Positions 33,913 through 34,465 of a stretch of DNA of 34,465 nt are shown here, one piece after another (within the stretch, counting starts at the first letter, position 1; each line of letters opens with the position of its first letter). The stretch lies in the NCBI GenBank assembly GCA_018266875.1, contig JAFDZR010000033.1, positions 1-34,465 of the forward strand. The letters run 5' to 3'. Source of the stretch: Bacteroidota bacterium (lineage in GTDB: Bacteria; Bacteroidota; Ignavibacteria; Tepidaquicellales; Tepidaquicellaceae). A program made the translations under genes and the position numbers. A model generated the notes under the pieces. The model searched no databases, was not told the origin of the DNA, and was given only the letters and a program-made list of their open reading frames with translations.

Positions 33913-34023
33913 GGATGTTGAAGATGTTGCAATACTGTCCAAATTAATTTTTAATAATAAGAAATATTTTAATATTTAAAATCTTTTAAACATTTTAATA
34001 TATTTTGTCAAACTATCCGCCTG

Positions 34024-34254
34024 TGAATTATTGCCGTTAAGAATTCGTGATAAATTGCGTCAATAAAATTTCCCTGTCCGAGAAATTTGCGCAGCAAATT
34101 TTGAGTTGGAAATTTTATCGCAATTTTTCACGAATTTAGGCAATTATTCACCAGCGGCGACTTTTCTTTGGTACTTTCTTTTGGTCGTACAAAAGAAAGT
34201 ACGTTTACTCCAGTAAATTTTAATTTCTTAAACTAAACGTTTTGGACACAATTG
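34024..34254. repeat. Palindromic intergenic repeat, copy 2
   Basis: Nearly identical to 1-240 in the same orientation, with four substitutions and a short indel block (CCAGCGG in place of the CCCGAGTTCTCGGG dyad). Its arms pair better than those of copy 1: the outer arm ends and the GTGATAAATTGCG / CGCAATTTTTCAC pairs are intact. The perfect 13-base hairpin GTACTTTCTTTTG / CAAAAGAAAGTAC is kept. Identity stops at ACACAATTG. Confidence 0.88.
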
Positions 34255-34297
34255 AAGCTGTTGTGATCTGTTTGTAATAATTAGTCTTATTTATTTA

Positions 34298-34328
34298 TTG
34301 ACAATAGTTTATATTATAAATAACTTAA
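34298..34328 (+). promoter_or_regulatory. Possible promoter of the partial gene at 34427
   Basis: TTGACA at 34298-34303 is followed 17 bases later by TAACTTAA (34321-34328), a partial match to the Bacteroidota -7 box TAnnTTTG. The spacing resembles that of the promoter at 15267-15297. An A-rich leader of about 90 bases and an AAGGAG site (34416-34421) lead to the start. Confidence 0.4.
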
Positions 34329-34426
34329 CCAATAATAAAAAAGGGAAACAAATTCATTAAATTTAGAAGAAAAATTTAAAAAATAAATTTTTTTTACAAT
34401 AAACAATAAAACCAAAAGGAGAAAAA

Positions 34427-34465
34427 ATGAAATCTAAATTACTGATTTACTCTCTACCCGTTTTA
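34427..34465 (+). CDS. Start of an exported protein (cut by window end)
   Basis: Thirteen codons, MKSKLLIYSLPVL, after a good AAGGAG site five bases upstream. Two early lysines and a hydrophobic run suggest a signal peptide. Nothing more can be said because the window ends here. Confidence 0.55.
   Translation, partial: MKSKLLIYSLPVL

Larger units (their letters stand above)
33501..34426. other. Long intergenic region with two repeat copies
   Basis: No gene is visible over 926 bases. The left part (33501-33681) must hold the promoter of the minus-strand operon. Two direct copies of the palindromic repeat occupy 33682-33912 and 34024-34254. Between and after them the DNA is very AT-rich. The promoter of the gene at 34427 lies in 34298-34328. 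Confidence 0.7.

Noticed and set aside
1-34465. CRISPR arrays, tRNA, rRNA and prophage genes
   Set aside because: None could be seen: no regularly spaced repeats, no cloverleaf with TTC arm, and no phage or transposase proteins.

Overview
The window (34,465 bases, AT-rich) looks like a chromosomal piece of a Bacteroidota/Ignavibacteria-type bacterium. The reasons are: a secreted protein with a type IX secretion (T9SS/Por) C-terminal sorting domain of the NFPNPFNPTT type, a second broken copy of such a gene, a Bacteroidota-style promoter (TTG, about 20 bases, TAnnTTTG) before a strongly expressed small lipoprotein, weak or absent Shine-Dalgarno sites at many genes, and gene families common in that group (ThyX, deoxynucleoside kinase next to folK, DUF2203, LytR_C-rsfS). 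No rRNA, tRNA, CRISPR array, transposase or phage gene was seen. Eleven of 34 inferred starts are TTG and none is GTG.

Layout. 1-240 is a palindromic intergenic repeat, with two more copies near the right end (33682-33912, diverged; 34024-34254, nearly identical). 537-3122 leuS; 3336-4217 a TrmB-family regulator with a palindrome over its promoter and a second half over its start; 4271-4987 a T9SS cargo protein; 5222-6540 a DUF2203 protein and proline dehydrogenase; thyX runs the other way (6562-7254). 7412-11246 is a tight run of BadF/GlcNAc-kinase-like kinase, guaA and an orphan periplasmic binding protein. 11318-15178 is a four-gene unit that I cannot assign to a known system: a polytopic membrane protein with a coiled-coil tail, a single-span protein whose membrane segment resembles GldM, an exported protein, and a probable outer-membrane barrel. 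The last two share a paralogous N-terminal domain of about 90 residues. It is followed by a small coiled-coil lipoprotein and a LysM protein with strong ribosome binding sites.

16614-21774 is housekeeping (phoH-like ATPase, rsmB, dinG-like helicase, SpoU methyltransferase). 21867-22372 is a frameshifted, internally deleted T9SS cargo pseudogene. 22400-24780 holds a small exported protein and LytR_C protein-rsfS-pdxA; then a large TPR protein (reverse) and a MenB-like crotonase (forward). From 33500 down to 27360 eight genes run on the minus strand with gaps of -4 to 30 bases: lipoprotein, sucD (with an odd lysine-rich tail), folB, folK, deoxynucleoside kinase, small membrane protein, heptosyltransferase-like GT9 and ppx/gppA. 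The last 39 bases start another exported protein.

The best candidate for something undescribed is the 11318-15178 cluster, which could form an envelope-spanning complex related to, or standing in for, the T9SS GldL/GldM motor. That is inference from topology and short motif resemblance, not proof. All calls come from reading the sequence and translations; no database search was run.
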